A stretch of 64,000 nucleotides of DNA from Suillus spraguei (GCA_016800925.1 JABCPU010000184.1:62001-126000); one strand, 5' to 3'. Shown: positions 44,240 through 58,002, counted from the first letter of the stretch. Numbers and translations are program-made. The notes: generated by a model not told the origin, from the letters alone.

Positions 44240-45739
44240 GGGTGGTAGCGAAATGTAATGAGAGCATTTGGCAGGCGCTGTTGGAAAAATGTTTCGGCTA
44301 ATTATTGGGTCTGCGATTAGAACTTGGCAGTGCTTGAGCCTGGCAAGGCCCGGCGCTGCTAGTGAGCGCCGAGCGTTCAGCGAAATATACCCATGGAATG
44401 ATGAAGCATCAAGTATAGAGTTCACACTTATCAGTAGCTAGCCGGTACGCACGTATTCTTATCCTAGTGGTATTGCTAACTTATTCTGGTGCACTTAGAG
44501 CAGATACTTATCACACCTAATGCAGCCTAATTCGCGGTGAAAAAGCATGCTACCTACTAGACTAAACAGTGTGGTGAGTGACCGAAGTGATACATTCAGA
44601 AATTAGGACTATTATTCAGGATAGATTTTCTAGTTATGCGGTGACCCTCCGAGTCGGTGTGCTGAGCGAGTCCGCTTAGCTAGATATCCGAGCCAGTCGC
44701 GTCAAAGATCATAAGGAACCATACTCCCTCCTCGGAGTCAGTGTCTATCTCGTCTAGTACTAATATGAACGTGAGTGTTCAGCGGGTTGCACATCTCAAC
44801 TCAACTCACTATAACACCATATAACTTCTCTCCCTTACCGCTCAGTTGCCCTATCACAAATGAATGAGAATGAATTTATACAACTTGGGACAAGGATCAT
44901 CTATTCTTCCGCAGATGAACTACGTGTGGAACTACCTGATCATTAATGATGCACGCCCCTCCGATAGTGATAGGGAGCCAGTCCCTCGTTACAGGCAGAA
45001 TTTCAAACTCCAAGCCCCGATGGAGCTGGGAGCCTCAATGAGGGTTGAGGGTATGATACGAGTTATTGGCTAGCCGTTGGCTCAGGCACAGAGATTCGCT
45101 CAATATGTCGTGTTCTTTCAGAACAAGCAACATCACGTACTATGTCCTCCAACTCTTGGACTTATCGAACGTATTCCTATCCATCTTTTCAGGATCCCAT
45201 TGGACGCTGAATAGTCGATGGATCCGGACAATGCAAGTGTGACACAAAGTGGACGAGTACATTCATGGTCAACTTCACTTCTACTTTTTTCCCACATTTG
45301 AAAGGGACTTTCTCGCAGCCTTGTTGGTGACTTCCTTTGTCCGATTGGGCTGCGGTGGATGTCTCTGCACTACGTATGCTTTTCGTGTCAGGATCAGTGA
45401 AAGGTTTGAAACGATGATTGTAAGATTGTAAGTCGTGCTTATCGTGCTTGAATGATGTTGCTCATATGCTTTTGGGATGGCTGTACTAGGAAATGTAATC
45501 ATACCTAGACTCTTCGATTGGACGCTTTGTTTGGAGTAACAAAGTGCTTTACATGATTGCGGATGATCCAGACTGGCGTATAAAGTCATGTCGTTCTCCT
45601 TGCTCCAACACATATCTCTGCGATATCCAAACAGTTCTCATTCACGATGATCCCATTCGCATCGGTATGTCTGGTGACCGCATTCGACTGTCGCGTTGGA
45701 TATAATTGCACGTTGGAGAACCATTTCGACATTGCTACC
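44240..45739. other. Intergenic, 1.5 kb
   Basis: Short ORFs (44864-45073, 45249-45431) without recognised motifs. Possible 5' exons of the downstream zinc-finger gene were considered (an ATG at 45218 opens 16 codons to a GTCAAC donor-like site) but not supported. Confidence 0.35.
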
Positions 45740-46847
45740 ATGGATGAAGAGCTAGCATTATTCAAGCCTTCGGACAATGTAAGCTGGATGATCTGTGTAT
45801 GAATGATGTCCTTACATTTCGTAGCTTTACGATGCCGTAGCTCGTGCCTGGGATTCACGTAATTGCCCACATAGTCAGGATTTTGGTCAGAAACGACCTT
45901 GTTACCTAGCCAGTGTGATGGAAACTTCACCCTCTGATATGGGAATAACATGGGATAGGCCTGGCTATCGCATTCGTCGTTCGTCGTATGAGGAGAGACG
46001 CGGTGCTGTGTCTGTGAGACCTAGTGAAGTTAACTCCTTGCGGCCCTGCACCCCGTCTCCCGATCATGAAGATTTTCCAGTGCTCCAGTCGCCGTCTACA
46101 TCCTTGCATAGTCATGAAAGCGCAGCTTCTAAGGAACCGATCATCACCCGATGTGACGATCATGCATCTGATGCCGATGATGAGATAGATAACTGTGGTT
46201 ACTCGACAGATAGTACAATGTCATGGCAGCTGCATAGCGTCACACAGGATTCACCAACACACTCCGCTTCTTCTCTCAGTTCCGTGTCATGGTCCGGCGC
46301 TTCTGAGGATGGCTATCCATCTTCTACCCCCGACGTGGAAAGCGATGACGATTATGATAATATCAATGTTTCCTCTTCGTGTGCTTCAACTGCTTCGAAT
46401 GTTAGGGTTCTGGGCATTCGGACTGCGGTTACAAAGAAGAGACGGAGTGTGTCAGCTCCGCCTAGGGGTAGCATCAAAGGGCGAAAATACCTCAGAGACG
46501 TGCGGAAAGTTAGAACTCGCAAGCCATGTTCCTCGTCCAATACTTCTACGCTCACTTATGGAACCGATGACTCTGAATATGTGCCATCGACATCAATCAA
46601 AGAAAAGAGTACTGCAGGACCCAAACAGACCTCATTCCCCTGCTTACTCGACGGCTGCAGGCAGGTCTGTCACAGTGCCACCGACCTTGCACGCCACCGG
46701 CAGTGTCTTAGACATCGTGCTCCCGAATATTCATGCTTGGGTTGCCAACACCCGTTCACTCGCCCTGATGCCTTGAAGAGGCATCTGAATGGAAAACCTG
46801 CCTGCAAACAGGCACATCGAGCAGCTGCGGTTGCTAGCAAGGCTTAG
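45740..46847 (+). CDS. C2H2 zinc-finger protein, 353 aa
   Basis: Two exons, 45740-45778 and 45825-46847, with a 46-bp intron (GTAAGC...GTAG). The start ATG at 45740 opens MDEELALFKPSDN and stays in frame. Residues ~15-250 are Ser/Asp-rich and disordered, with a basic stretch (TKKRRSVSAPPRGSIKGRK) that could be a nuclear signal. Two C-terminal fingers follow: FPCLLDGCRQVCHSATDLARHRQCLRH and YSCLGCQHPFTRPDALKRHLNGKPAC; the second ends in H-x5-C, a common fungal variant. A likely sequence-specific DNA-binding protein in the nucleus; targets unknown. Convergent with the transporter gene, 385 bp apart. An additional 5' exon cannot be excluded. Confidence 0.8.
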
Positions 46848-47232
46848 GGGATTGTCTTGTTGGCTACCAATTGCATTGAAGTTCTTCCTCGATCTCTGGT
46901 GTCAAGCATCAAACACGTCTACCAGTGAATCTACTTCGTCCATACTTGCTGTTACTAATGTTAATACAAACTACATAACCCTTGATTTTATATATACACA
47001 AACGTATCAATGATAGAGAGAGATCTACCTTGGGTACTTCAAACGACTCCAATTAATTCGAAGATATCTTCGTGCAAGGATGCAAGCAACTCTTGAAAAG
47101 CTTGTAAGTCCAATTCTGAAATGTGGCAAGCAAAACCAGATCATCAATGCTTAAGCTAGCTCTTCATTTTACAGACGTACAACAATAAACAAGCTATACA
47201 CAAATTCATTCAACTGTCGTAATACGTTGCGT
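46848..47232. other. Convergent 3' intergenic spacer
   Basis: 385 bp between two converging stop codons. AT-rich with TATATATACACAAACG near 46990. No ORF of note. Should hold both 3' UTRs. Confidence 0.5.
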
Positions 47233-49013
47233 TCATATGATAAGAGCATCTTTTCGCACTCGTGAATTTGAATTCGTAGGGGAATGACCCCGCGCGGACG
47301 CTTCCTCCCTCATCTCCTGTAAATTTTCCTTAGAATTATTCATCGGAAGGGCATCGGCGGCCTTAAGCTCCTCCACGGAGATGGCGCGGCGCTTTCCAAT
47401 GAAGATCCTGCCCCCAGGCGCGTCTTCCAACGAGCGAAGAATGATATCACTCTCGAAGAGATATTTGATATCTTCCAGTGGATACCCAGTCGTCTCGGGT
47501 ATGAAGAAATATACCCATGCTGCCATTATAAATGAGGCAACGCCGAACACGAGGTAAGTCCCGTAGGTTATGTGGTCTAGCATGATCGGCGTGATTTGGG
47601 CGATGACGTAGGTAAACAGCCACGTAACCGCTGTTGCGAGGGACATAACGGCCGCACGGAGATGACCTGGGGCAACTTCAGAGCCCAGGACAACGGGAGT
47701 AAAACCCCAGCCTAAGCCGAAGAAGACACCGAAGAGATATATGGCGACAATAGAAACGTATGTTCCTGGCACAACGCCCTTGTTCGGGTGAGCACCAGTC
47801 CACCCACCAATCCATAGCATCATCGAACCCTGCGCTAGACCACCATAAATCAGGGTCCTCTTCCGGCCCCAATTTTCGATGACAAAGGCAAGAGTTATAC
47901 ATGTGACAGCAAATTTTACGACACCGTATATGCCAGTAGCAAATAGCGTTGACGAGACAGATGAGAAACCAAGATTGGCAAAAATTTCAGGGGCATAGTA
48001 ATTAACTGCGTTCGAGCCGGACCACTGCTGGAAGAAGGTGGCAAGGGAAGGGATGATGCAACGCAAAAGTATGATTTTCGATTCTCCCATCTTGCGGAAT
48101 TGTGTGAGCAGCGGCAGTCTATGCTTTCCTACGAAATCGGCGCGAATCTCTCTGAGAGTCAACACGACGGCATCATCATCCTGGCCCTTCCTCGCAATAT
48201 ATGCAAGGACTGTAGCTGCTTCGTCGTAGCGGCCGCGTTCTACGAGCCAACGGGGAGACTCGGGTTGGAAAAGCATAAAAAACAGGAAGAGTACCCCAGG
48301 TATAATCTGGGCGATGATGGGCAATCGCCACTGCATTTGTCCTGGTGACATATTGATGGAAACGCTGTAGTTGATCCAAACTATATTATATTGATCAGGA
48401 AGATTGACATAGTCTGGAAGTGACACCCACAAGCCAGCATATTTCCCAGTCCCGCGGAAACCTCAATGCTGCCTGTACATCGACCACGTATGGCTTTTGG
48501 GGCACATTCGGATACGTACGTTGGCACCAAAGCTAACAGCGAACCTAGTCCCACGCCGCCAAGGAAACGGGAGAAATAAAAGATTTTCAATGCGACAGCT
48601 GGGGACGTTCCAATTGCAGTTGTTGCCTGGATGATGGTTCCAATAAGGTAGATGACTCCCGAAACCAATAGAATAGGCTTTCTCCCAAATCGGCTCGCAA
48701 AGAAGCTCAAGAATAATGCCCCAAAGCTAAATATATGAGCCTAATTGTATTGAGCGGGAAAAATGAGCTGCACTCACAATCCACCCGCTTGTAGGACCGA
48801 AACTATATTCGCACTCAAGCTGGCGCGTGCAGAAGCTGATTCCGATAGTAGACCGAAAGATTCTTGAAATGATGGCAATGCAATCACGCCACCTATTAGA
48901 CCGATCTCCCAACCAAAGCAAACGGATCCTGTGGTTGCTGAGAATGCAAGAAAGTAGGCATTGCGGTACTGGACGATATCCAGGAGTTCCTTTTTCCAAG
49001 TCGTGATCATCAT
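47233..49013 (-). CDS. MFS sugar transporter (sugar porter family), 559 aa
   Basis: Three exons, 49013-48778, 48726-48431 and 48380-47233, introns of 51 and 50 bp; 560 codons including stop, no break. Twelve hydrophobic segments. Family signatures are GWEIGLIGGVIALPSF in helix 1, ASRFGRKPILLVSG (G-R-K between helices 2 and 3), SRFLGGVGLGSLLALVPTYVSE, PESPRWLVERGRYDEA after helix 6, QQWSGSNAVNYYAPEIF in helix 7, NWGRKRTLIYGG, and FIPETTGYPLEDIKYLFE after helix 12. It moves a hexose or related polyol/quinate across the plasma membrane, presumably by proton symport; substrate not assignable. The cytosolic C-tail is basic. Confidence 0.92.
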
Positions 49014-49739
49014 AGAGAAGAGAGCGTACTAGTAAATGTCATGAACAGAAGAGTGAGCGTATCTCACCGAAAGGAGAGTGTGGAATGTGCCATATGATAG
49101 TTTGTCTTAAGTGGTCCCAGCTTTGGACTACCAAACCCCATCGGGACACTGGTGCGCAGCGTTTCGGTCTAGTTTGAGGTTTGACAGAAAGGTCACATCA
49201 GCTAAATACTCGCACTAGCTGAAATTGGTAGCGTAGTATCAAGGAACTCCTCCCGTGAGGAAACATCGTTAGTTGCACAAGCTGAGGACCAGAACTTACA
49301 AGGCTTAGCTTCGACGATTTTCCGCAGATAAGCTGTGATCTGATTGCCTCCAGCAGTGCCAATTTGTTGTTAAGACTAGTTAATTACTGTCAAGCTGATT
49401 CCTCGGTTCACCAAGGTGATTGATCGGACGCGGATGAACCAGAATAGCATGTCATCACGGTTAATCACGTGTTTGAAACGCACCATGTCGGAAATTTGCG
49501 AAAGCGGTTGCAATGAGTCGTTATTTACATAAGCTTACATGCCGTTGAAATCCATCCTGAAATTACATTTCAATGCAGATAGCGCCCAAGGTAATGTTGA
49601 TTTCTCAGAAGACTTTCAATTTATTACAAGCTGATTGAATCACATGACACATATCATTACAAACCTGTTATCTGCGCTCATCAATGTGTTGGTTGCTCTT
49701 CCTCTCAAACCGTCATTAACCGTCATTATTGTTAACAAC
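49014..49739. other. Promoter side of the transporter and left flank of the Plavaka gene
   Basis: No ORF supported. The first 300 bp should include the transporter promoter. 49560-49735 is AT-rich and may include the left end of the Plavaka element, but no inverted repeat was identified with confidence. Confidence 0.35.
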
Positions 49740-50961
49740 ATGGCCCCCGACCGCACAAAATTCTGCGACTTATGCAGCCATGATATCAAGCCACGAGGAT
49801 GGAGCACTCACAGGAAAGCATGTGAGATGAATGTGGAAAAGAGACATCGAGATCAACTGATCGTAGATGCCATTTGGCAGGAGAAGGGTATGTCAATATT
49901 TTATTGCAATATCAAGGCTAGAGATTTGTTATCCAGCAACAGGCTCAGCGCTCGATTCAGAGTCAGACAGACAGTGTCTGAATCAACCAGCTCTACCAAT
50001 ACCTAGTATTACCGGCACCAACATAAGTATGTCCCTCTAAATGACGCATACCCTGTCTACTGATCTGTTTTCTAATAGTTGAGACAAGACATGACTTTGC
50101 GTATGATGTTGGTGCCGAGTCCAATCATGATGGTGAGTCTAATATAATCATCCGAATATTACTTTTGACATTGAAATTATTTAGACCATCCTCTACTTGA
50201 ACCTGAACCTGCACGCAGATTTTCACTTGATGACATCAAGATTGAATACCACCCAAGTAGCGGTATTGAGGTGAAAGTATACCCATTTCATAATTTCCAG
50301 CGTCGTCCCATGGTCTCTTCGGAAGCTCCTCCCAGTTCTGAACCTTGGCGTCCATTTCGATCTCACCTCGAGTTTGAAGTCGCTGAACTTGCCCTTGAGG
50401 TGGGTTTGAATAACCAACAAACTGACCAGCTCGTCAAACTATGTCATCGCTGTATCAATGGGAAGGAAAAATTCATGTTCAAGAACCACAAAGATATTCA
50501 CATCAAGTGGGAAGCAGCATCTGTTCACATTACTAAGGTGGTCTCACTTTCTATATTCATAAATCAGAATCTGATCTTCTGTGAAGCACAGTTCATGAAG
50601 GAAGTAATTCCAGTGCCTTATGACAGCAAAATGTGGGACTTTGACTTACATTACAGGGATCTCTGGGGGTAAGCTAGTGACTTACTGGAAGACCCATGCA
50701 TTTTTCCGCATTTCATGTTCGATGCACAGTGCTTATCTAAGTTCAACGGAGAGACTTTTGTTCACTTCATGGATGAACCCTTTACCGCGCAAGATTTTTG
50801 GGATGTACAAGTATGTATTGACATGGTTTTGGTCGATTGTTTGTTATGAATATTGTGCATTTGTAGTCGCAACTACCACCAGGTGGGAAGCCCCTAGCCT
50901 TCATCTTATATGCTGATAAAACGAAGCTATTGTCTTTTGGCACTGCAAAGGGATATCCTGT

Positions 50962-51939
50962 TGTAATGAACATATTGGCACTGGGCTTAAAACCCCACCT
51001 TTTGACACTCATCTCACGTTTACAGAAGTTACCACTTGTCCAAGGCCGTCTTACCCCTTTAGCAGTACCGGTGGCATCCCATGCTTACTGCACACCATAC
51101 TGACTGCCACACCTCGTTCCACGTACCGATGTCCTTCCATGTCCTTGCTGCGTCTGCATAGCTCCATTTGGTGCGTCGTTTGTTTTCTGTTCATTATCAC
51201 TGATTCCACGGCAAGCCTTATTACATGTTGCCTCGTACCGCAGCGCCTCGCGCTATGTTTACTTACGGCGGTTACTACACTCCAGTGCTACTGATCTCGC
51301 CTAGAGTATTCCAAGTACATACAATTTAGGATATAAGCACTGCATACCCCGCACAATAGAAGTACCTGATTTTACACCATTGCACGTACTATAGGTCAGG
51401 ATTATTGTCTAGCTCTGGATCTACCCAGTAGTGGACATAGTCTTTAAAGTTTCCTTATTGCTCATTAATACATCACGCTCGTTCTCCGTTACTGCTGGCA
51501 TACCACTGGACTTTTGACAGTTAATTTGACTGAACTTCTCACGCACCACTGCTTTACTGCTGAAAGTACCACGGCTTTCTTTACTGTTTCCTTGCACCGC
51601 TCGCAACCTTACCGCTACTGCTGATACCATCGCTCGACATCACTTGCTCGACATCGCTCGCTTGATGCAACTGTTACTGATCATATCTTGACCACGGTAG
51701 CACCGCTACACACGACACTAGTTCCGGCAGTATCATCGCTGACCGTGGCAACTTACCACTGACCTCGATGCTTGTTTCGCACATAAGTTAGACTCGAACT
51801 TGACCATACTAATAGGCATCCCCCTTTAGGGTCAAACACTCTTGTTCTTACAAGTGAAGCAGACTAGACGGAGCACAAGACTCACATACTAGTTTAGGCA
51901 GTGGTTTATCTACAGCCTAGGCTAGGTTGTATCTTTACA
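50962..51939 (+). mobile_element. Solo LTR of family T, 978 bp, inside the Plavaka gene
   Basis: TGTAATGAACATATTGG...GTATCTTTACA. Removing it plus four bases restores the transposase codons at GYPVV/ARLANLP. The 4-bp flanks are CTGT and CCAT, so the duplication has decayed. About the same length as 59223-60174. Confidence 0.82.
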
Positions 51940-52911
51940 CCATTGTCGCACGTTTAGCAAATCTACCTACCAACATTTGAAACGGACGAGGTGTTGGTAG
52001 CGGTTATGTGGTAGGATGGCTACCAATTGTATGATTCAATGTCTCCTCTCATCATCGAACCTTAGACTAACAGAGATGTACAAATAGATACAGGAAGATA
52101 AGGACTATGCTGGAAAACCTGGCTGGGTGAACTTTAAAAACACGGTCTGGCACGAATCATTTTGCAGGATCACAGCATCGTTGGCATTGAAATTGAAGAT
52201 GGGACAATGGTTTGCTTGTATGGATGGTGTTTTGCGCTGGTTTTTCCTCTGTGTGCTCATTTTGTCAGCTGATTATGAAGAACAGTAAGTATTATTTGCT
52301 TTTATTCATGTTTTTCACTAACAATAATTTACAGGTGTGTGATGTCACTCACTCGAGGGGTCATGAGCCTTTGGCCATGTCCCATCTGTCTTGTCCCTTG
52401 AGATGCACTCTGTGATACCTCAAAGATACATATATGCACACCAAACAGCAGATGATTCATGTGCTGTGGTAATGGCTGCATGGTCAAAAGATACCTTGGA
52501 AGAAAAAGAGAAGGTTCTGAAAGTGCTAGGACTTCGCAATGTTGAGGTGAGATCTCACTTTAGCTTGCTGCACTCTTAAATTCAGTGTATTTAGAATGCA
52601 TTTCGGAAGATATGATACTCAGATGTCCATAGGTTGTTGTTGCATGACCGTTGCCACTATAATCATGGTGGGCTTTGGTCGTGTCACTACTGGGTTGAAC
52701 TGCAGAAATGCATAGTGAGACTCGGAAGAGCAAAAGTGTCTGAAGTTGATAAGACGTGCATTCATTTTCATGCTACAAAATGTGTTATTCCTGTCTGATT
52801 CAAATTATATCAGCTATCAAGCATTTCCGCACTGGCAGGATTTGAGGCACCCAAATCAAGTGATGGGTGTCTCGTTTGCAGACAGTGCTATGCACGAAGA
52901 TATCTCAAAAG

Positions 52912-53371
52912 TGTTACAATCGTACATGTCCCTATTCATTTTCCTCTTGTCATTATCTTGTATATTATGTAACATGACTCTGACTCATATGCTCAACACA
53001 TCTGTACTATAGTTGCCTTCCTTCCTTGGATACGCACTTACATTCTCACGTCTCTCTTGGTCCATGTGCACATATTGGCTTATTTAAGCACATTGTATTA
53101 CACTTGTATACTTCACTTTAATCTTACTGGGTTTTACCTGGAATATCCTTCACTTAGGTCTCCAACCTAAGTCGTCTGAATCATCTCTAAGTCTAAGCAC
53201 TCCTTAGCCTTAGTCTTTATTCTACCGATCATCTTAGAGTCACGACTCTTCAATTGAACCTTTGATCCTACTCGGAACACTTCCTTGTAGTAGTCTTGTT
53301 CTCCTTTGAACGCAGTCAAACTTCCCAGCAGACTGGCTGTGTCGCTGGTGATGCCACCCCAGTTCGTAACA
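52912..53371 (+). mobile_element. Solo LTR of the element A family, 460 bp, inside the Plavaka gene
   Basis: TGTTACAATCGTACATG...CAGTTCGTAACA, in opposite orientation to 12293-12765. Perfect AAAAG duplications at 52907-52911 and 53372-53376. The interrupted sequence encodes EDISKV before and the MIIYATHNILMEDE segment after. Confidence 0.92.
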
Positions 53372-54853
53372 AAAAGTATGTTGTTGTGACTTTGATATTG
53401 TCTAACTAATGTGCTACATTCCAATTTTCAGATGATCATCTATGCTACACACAACATCCTGATGGAGGATGAATCACCTCTTGGATACCTTCTACTTCGA
53501 TGCGTGCAACTTTACCTTGAGGTCAACATATATGCTGTGTTCGAGGTTCACACGACTGCAACAATCAGCCAAGGGAGAAGTGCTGTCCAAGCCCTAACAG
53601 CACTTATGAAGGTAGGTCTCAACAAATATGTAGATCTATGTAGATTAATGTCATAGTAGCAATATACATATTACTAAAACTGAGGACGACGACAAATCAG
53701 ACAAGGATTGGAATTTTCCCAAGCTGCACATGATCACACACCTATTCAATGACATTGAGGCGAAAGGAGCTTCAAGGAACTACAACACCAAGCCAAACGA
53801 GCAGATGCATGGGCCATTGAAGGACTGGTACAAAAACTGAACTAACTTTAAAGATTTTGTAGAACAGGTGAGGTATCTACCTGAAATCTTGCTTTTCCCC
53901 ATCACTGATCTCATTATTATATTAATTGCAGATCCTTTGAATAGATCACTGGGTACACGTTGCAGATGACATTCATCACCATATCTTGGACTTTGATGAC
54001 TATATAAAGTTCGACATCGCAAAGCCAAGACAACAATGACGACAACAACGACAATGATAATGAAGATGCTCAGCTCCCCATGAATGACTTCCTCCCTTTG
54101 AACGATGGGTCTCTGCATGTGAAACTTGGATCAAAGCAGGCTCCGCAGACATTTTCTCTCATCAAGGACACTTGCCGGAACAACGACACATTCACCAACT
54201 TCCATATCAGGCTCAACTCATTTCTAAATGTCTTTCTGCCTGCCTGTAACATACCCCTACCAGATGGACAGAGAATTCACCTCAAATCGGATGTTGCAGT
54301 AAGTTTTTCATTCTATTGGCCCTCCCTACTATTAGGCTGATTCTGATGCAAATGAGATCACTGAGTATTGATTTCTTCGAGTGAACTTCGAGTCCTTTGT
54401 AGATTGGCGGCAACACATGGACTACCTGTGATGCAACCCATCCTTCCACAATGCACCCCAATTTGATTGTGTCTTCATTCAGACCAATGAAAAGGTCATT
54501 GTCGGACATCTACTCTTCCTCTTCGAGTGCCCAGTTGGAAAGGATCTGTTTTGCCTTGCTCTCATCCACCCATTCGATGCTCCCACAGGTACACAACTTC
54601 GAAAGGACAAGCAGCTCAATCTTTTCAGGGTTTGAGCAAGACCACAGGCACAGGCAGAATTTTTCTCAATTAGGTCAATCATTTGTGGGGCACTTCTTGT
54701 GCATGATGCTAACCTTGATTACTTTGTTGTCGACACAATTGACACTGACATGTTCCTTCGTGTGAAGGAAATGCATTTGCAGGCTGGGCATGTGGTGTGC
54801 ATTTGATTGGTGAGCAATATAGCATCTCTTCGACAAGTCCAATCTGCATTAAC

Positions 54854-55328
54854 TGTTACAGTCGTACGTGCCCCTATTCATTTTCTCTTTGTCTCCTTTA
54901 CTTGTATATTACATAACGTGACTCCGACTCATATGCTCAACACATCTGTACTATAGTTGCCTTCCTTCTTTGGATACGCACTTACGTTCTCATGTCTCTC
55001 TTGGTCCGTGCGCACATATTGACCTATCTAAGCACATTGTATTACGATTGATACTTCACTTTAATCTTACTGGGTTTTACCTGGAATATCCTTCGCTTAG
55101 GTCTCCAACCTAAGTCGTCTTGAATCTTCTCTAAGTCTAAGCACTCCTTAGCCTTAGTCTCTATTCTCGTAGAACCTCTTAGACTTGTCTTTGAGGCTGA
55201 ACCCTTGATTGTACTTGGAACGCGTTCCTTGTACTTTCACCTTGTCCTCTTCTGGACATTGTAGAACTTCCCAGTAGACCGTCTGTGTCTTTTCACTGTC
55301 GCTGGTGATGCCACCCCAGTTCATAACA
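54854..55328 (+). mobile_element. Solo LTR of the element A family, 475 bp
   Basis: TGTTACAGTCGTACGTG...CAGTTCATAACA with perfect TTAAC duplications at 54849-54853 and 55329-55333. It lies between the end of the Plavaka gene and the SEC16-like pseudogene. Confidence 0.92.
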
Positions 55329-57091
55329 TTAACATAACTAGCAGGCTGAGTCATTATATCACACTTAGTCCAATCAACACAATGTTGGCTGTGTCTTATT
55401 GCCCACAGAAGTTGAACATGTATGACCCCCCTCTTCCTCCTCCGAAGGTGTCAAAGTGTGCTGTGAGCATGCGCGCACCAGCTTAGGGACAGTATGCCTT
55501 GTATGGCCAGCCCTCGCAAGTCCCCCATGTACCCCCTACTCTCCCTCCTCCCTCTGATAGTACTTGGTATGGCAGCCTCTCTGCACAACCTCCAATTTCC
55601 CATGCACCTCCATGAGCGCAAGTAACACATCAGCTTACAGGCGCCTTGGGTCTTACCTCACCACCCAAGTTTCCACAACAGCTCCCTCAACCGCCTGTTG
55701 GCGATCATTACATGCAACATGGGACATCACACATGGACACTCACACATCCCAATTGGCTTCCCCTCCTTTACACATGAATTCCCCAACACTTCCACAAAA
55801 TTCTTATATGCAGGAATTACTTGATGAAGAACCTACTCCTAAACAAGGTTCATCCAACTCATTTATGGAATGTATGCCAGTTGCATCTCCTTCCACTGAG
55901 ACATATCCGCTGCCAAGTCATGACCTGCACTCAGAGAATCGTGCTTACATGTCTGATGATATGCCCTGGGATAATTCAGAGAGTTTGCAGACTGAGGCTA
56001 TCGAGATGATATCATCTTCTTTCCATGTTGTTTGAGATCCCTATACACCTTCACTTCCTGCAGAGCACAGAGGTTTGAATGGTTCCACAAAGTCACATAG
56101 CAGCCCACCCTCTTCCCCACCTAGAGGCAAGCCGCATCAACATCAAGACACGATGGTGATATGAGGCTCAGTGCTACAGTGGTCCCCTTCTCATTCCAGA
56201 GATGGATTTAATGGTTCAAATGCGCCATCCCTGCGTAGTCCAGTAAACAGGGTTTCCTCACCTTTACGCAACACTTTCAATTCCAGTGAACAGGATGCTT
56301 ACCCTGGTTCTCCCCATCTGGCTTCTGCATATGAGCCATCACAATACGCTGCGCCCAACAGAGTGACATCTCCTAGTCCTGTTCACTCGTTCGCAAGCCA
56401 TGCAGAATCTATTAAGAGTACCTGCAACTCAACAGCTCCAACTGCAGTGAACAATCATGAGCCCAGATTGGATACCACATATGAGAGGACTTCATCCCCC
56501 GTCTTCCACCATTTGCATCAGGCCTCTCCATCCCCTGATCCATATGCACTTACCAAGAATGCTGTGACTCTGGCGCAGTCCGAATATCATGATCGTTCGG
56601 GTTCTAATGGATCTTTGCACTCCACTGCCTCTATGCCTATGGGAATCCCCTCTCTGTGTGAAGTTAACGGGCTTGTTCCTAAGCCTCGTCCTGGTGAACC
56701 AAGCTCATATGGTGCAGTGTCTGCATACAGTCAGGAGCTTCTCACTTCACCTGCAGTTTGCCCTCCATATGCACCCTCCCCTTCTCTCTTAGGTTCAAAT
56801 GATCCTTTGGGTTGGACATTTACGCGAGCTCCAGTGATCAGTTTTGGTTTTGGTGGCAAGATGATTATGTGTTTCCACAGCTCCTCTGACCTTATGACTG
56901 GATATGATGTTGCGCTGTCATCTCATCATTCGACACATGTGCATGTACATGTATTGCACACACTTCTCCCTGAATTTGCTCTTGAACCTTCTGCTGCTAC
57001 TTATCCTGGTCCTTTGTTTTCTGACCCTGGTACACCTGTCAGTATCATGCGCACTGGGGTGTCATCTCAAGTGAAAACAAAGGAGGCATGC

Positions 57092-58002
57092 TGTAAAGAT
57101 ACAATCTAGCCTGGGCTGTAGATAAACCATGGCCTAAACTAGTATGCGAGTCTTGTGCTCTGTCTAGTCTGCTTCACTTGCAAAGCAAGAGCATTCGACC
57201 CTAAAGGGAATGCTAAGTTAATATAGTTTAATAATGCCCAACCTGTGGTGTGTGACTGCTGTCAGAGGTAGCGAGATGCTAGCAGTGACCTCCAGTCCAT
57301 GGGAAACTAGTGGTAAGCATGGGAAAGCGGTAGACAAGCAGTAGCAAAAGTGGTAAAACTGTGGTAGTATGTGCGGTAAAACTGTGGTATGGCATGGGAA
57401 ACTGGCAGTAAAACAAGCAGTGAAGCGTGGGAAAGTGTAGCGCAAGTGGTGAAGCACGGGAAAGCGGTAACGAGCGGTGGTTTGTGCAGCAGTAAAGCAA
57501 TTCTTAAGAGACAGTAACTTTGGCGAAAGACTTTATTCTGTTAGAGACAGTGGTAGTGACTATTCCTAAGTACTATGTGTACCATAGGGGGAAAGTAAAA
57601 GTACTGGAATGTGCGAAGAGTCCTTTTTAACATGTACCATGAATGGCCGGAATACATAGTGAGAACGGTAGCAAAATAAAGATGTACTCCGTGATTTTTA
57701 GTGAAGAGGCACGCAGTGAGCAAGTGGTGTCACAGAAGGTAAGGTAAGTCTTGCCATAGATTTAGTAACAGCAGAAATGAATATGCTATGCACCAATGGA
57801 TCTTAGATGGAAATGGAATGGACAGGAGGACATCGGTAGCGAGATTTGGTAAGGGGCAAGGATCCACAGAGCGAAAACGGTACTGGCAAAGTGAAAAGGG
57901 GTAATGCTTGCTATAGGGGATTTCTCGGTAGCTGCTGTAGACAGTAATGAGACACTTGTGTAAAATGGCACTTTCATGGTCAGTGTGACTTTGTTTGCTA
58001 CA
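57092..58002 (-). mobile_element. Solo LTR of family T, inverted, 911 bp, in the SEC16 pseudogene
   Basis: Starts TGTAAAGATACAATC (complement of the family's end) and ends TTTGCTACA. Perfect 4-bp duplication ATGC at 57088-57091 and 58003-58006; removing it joins the codons for KTKEAC and VIKYLED in frame. The middle is diverged from the other copies, rich in GTGGTAAAACTGTGGTA-like words. Confidence 0.88.

Larger units (their letters stand above)
49740..54806 (+). pseudogene. Plavaka-type transposase gene, interrupted by two solo LTRs
   Basis: ATG 49740 with an N-terminal finger FCDLCSHDIKPRGWSTHRKAC. Downstream exons read WRPFRSHLEFEVAELAL, FMKEVIPVPYDSKMWDFDLH, FDAQCLSKFNGETFVHF, DEPFTAQDFWDVQ, LPPGGKPLAFILYADKTKL and SFGTAKGYPV. 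Then a solo LTR (50962-51939). Then VARLANLP, VVGWLP, KPGWVNFKNTVWHESF, LILSADYEEQ, PCPICLVP, and VMGVSFADSAMHEDISKV. Then a second solo LTR (52912-53371). Then THNILMEDESPLGYLLLRCVQLYLE, VEVHTTATI-type motif, NFPKLHMITHLFNDIEAKG, NTKPNEQMHGPLKD, ILRIDHWVHVADDIH, and to 54806. This order is that of Plavaka DNA transposases of basidiomycetes. Stops at 51979-51981, near 53838 and near 54430, plus frame losses, make it inactive. Confidence 0.82.
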
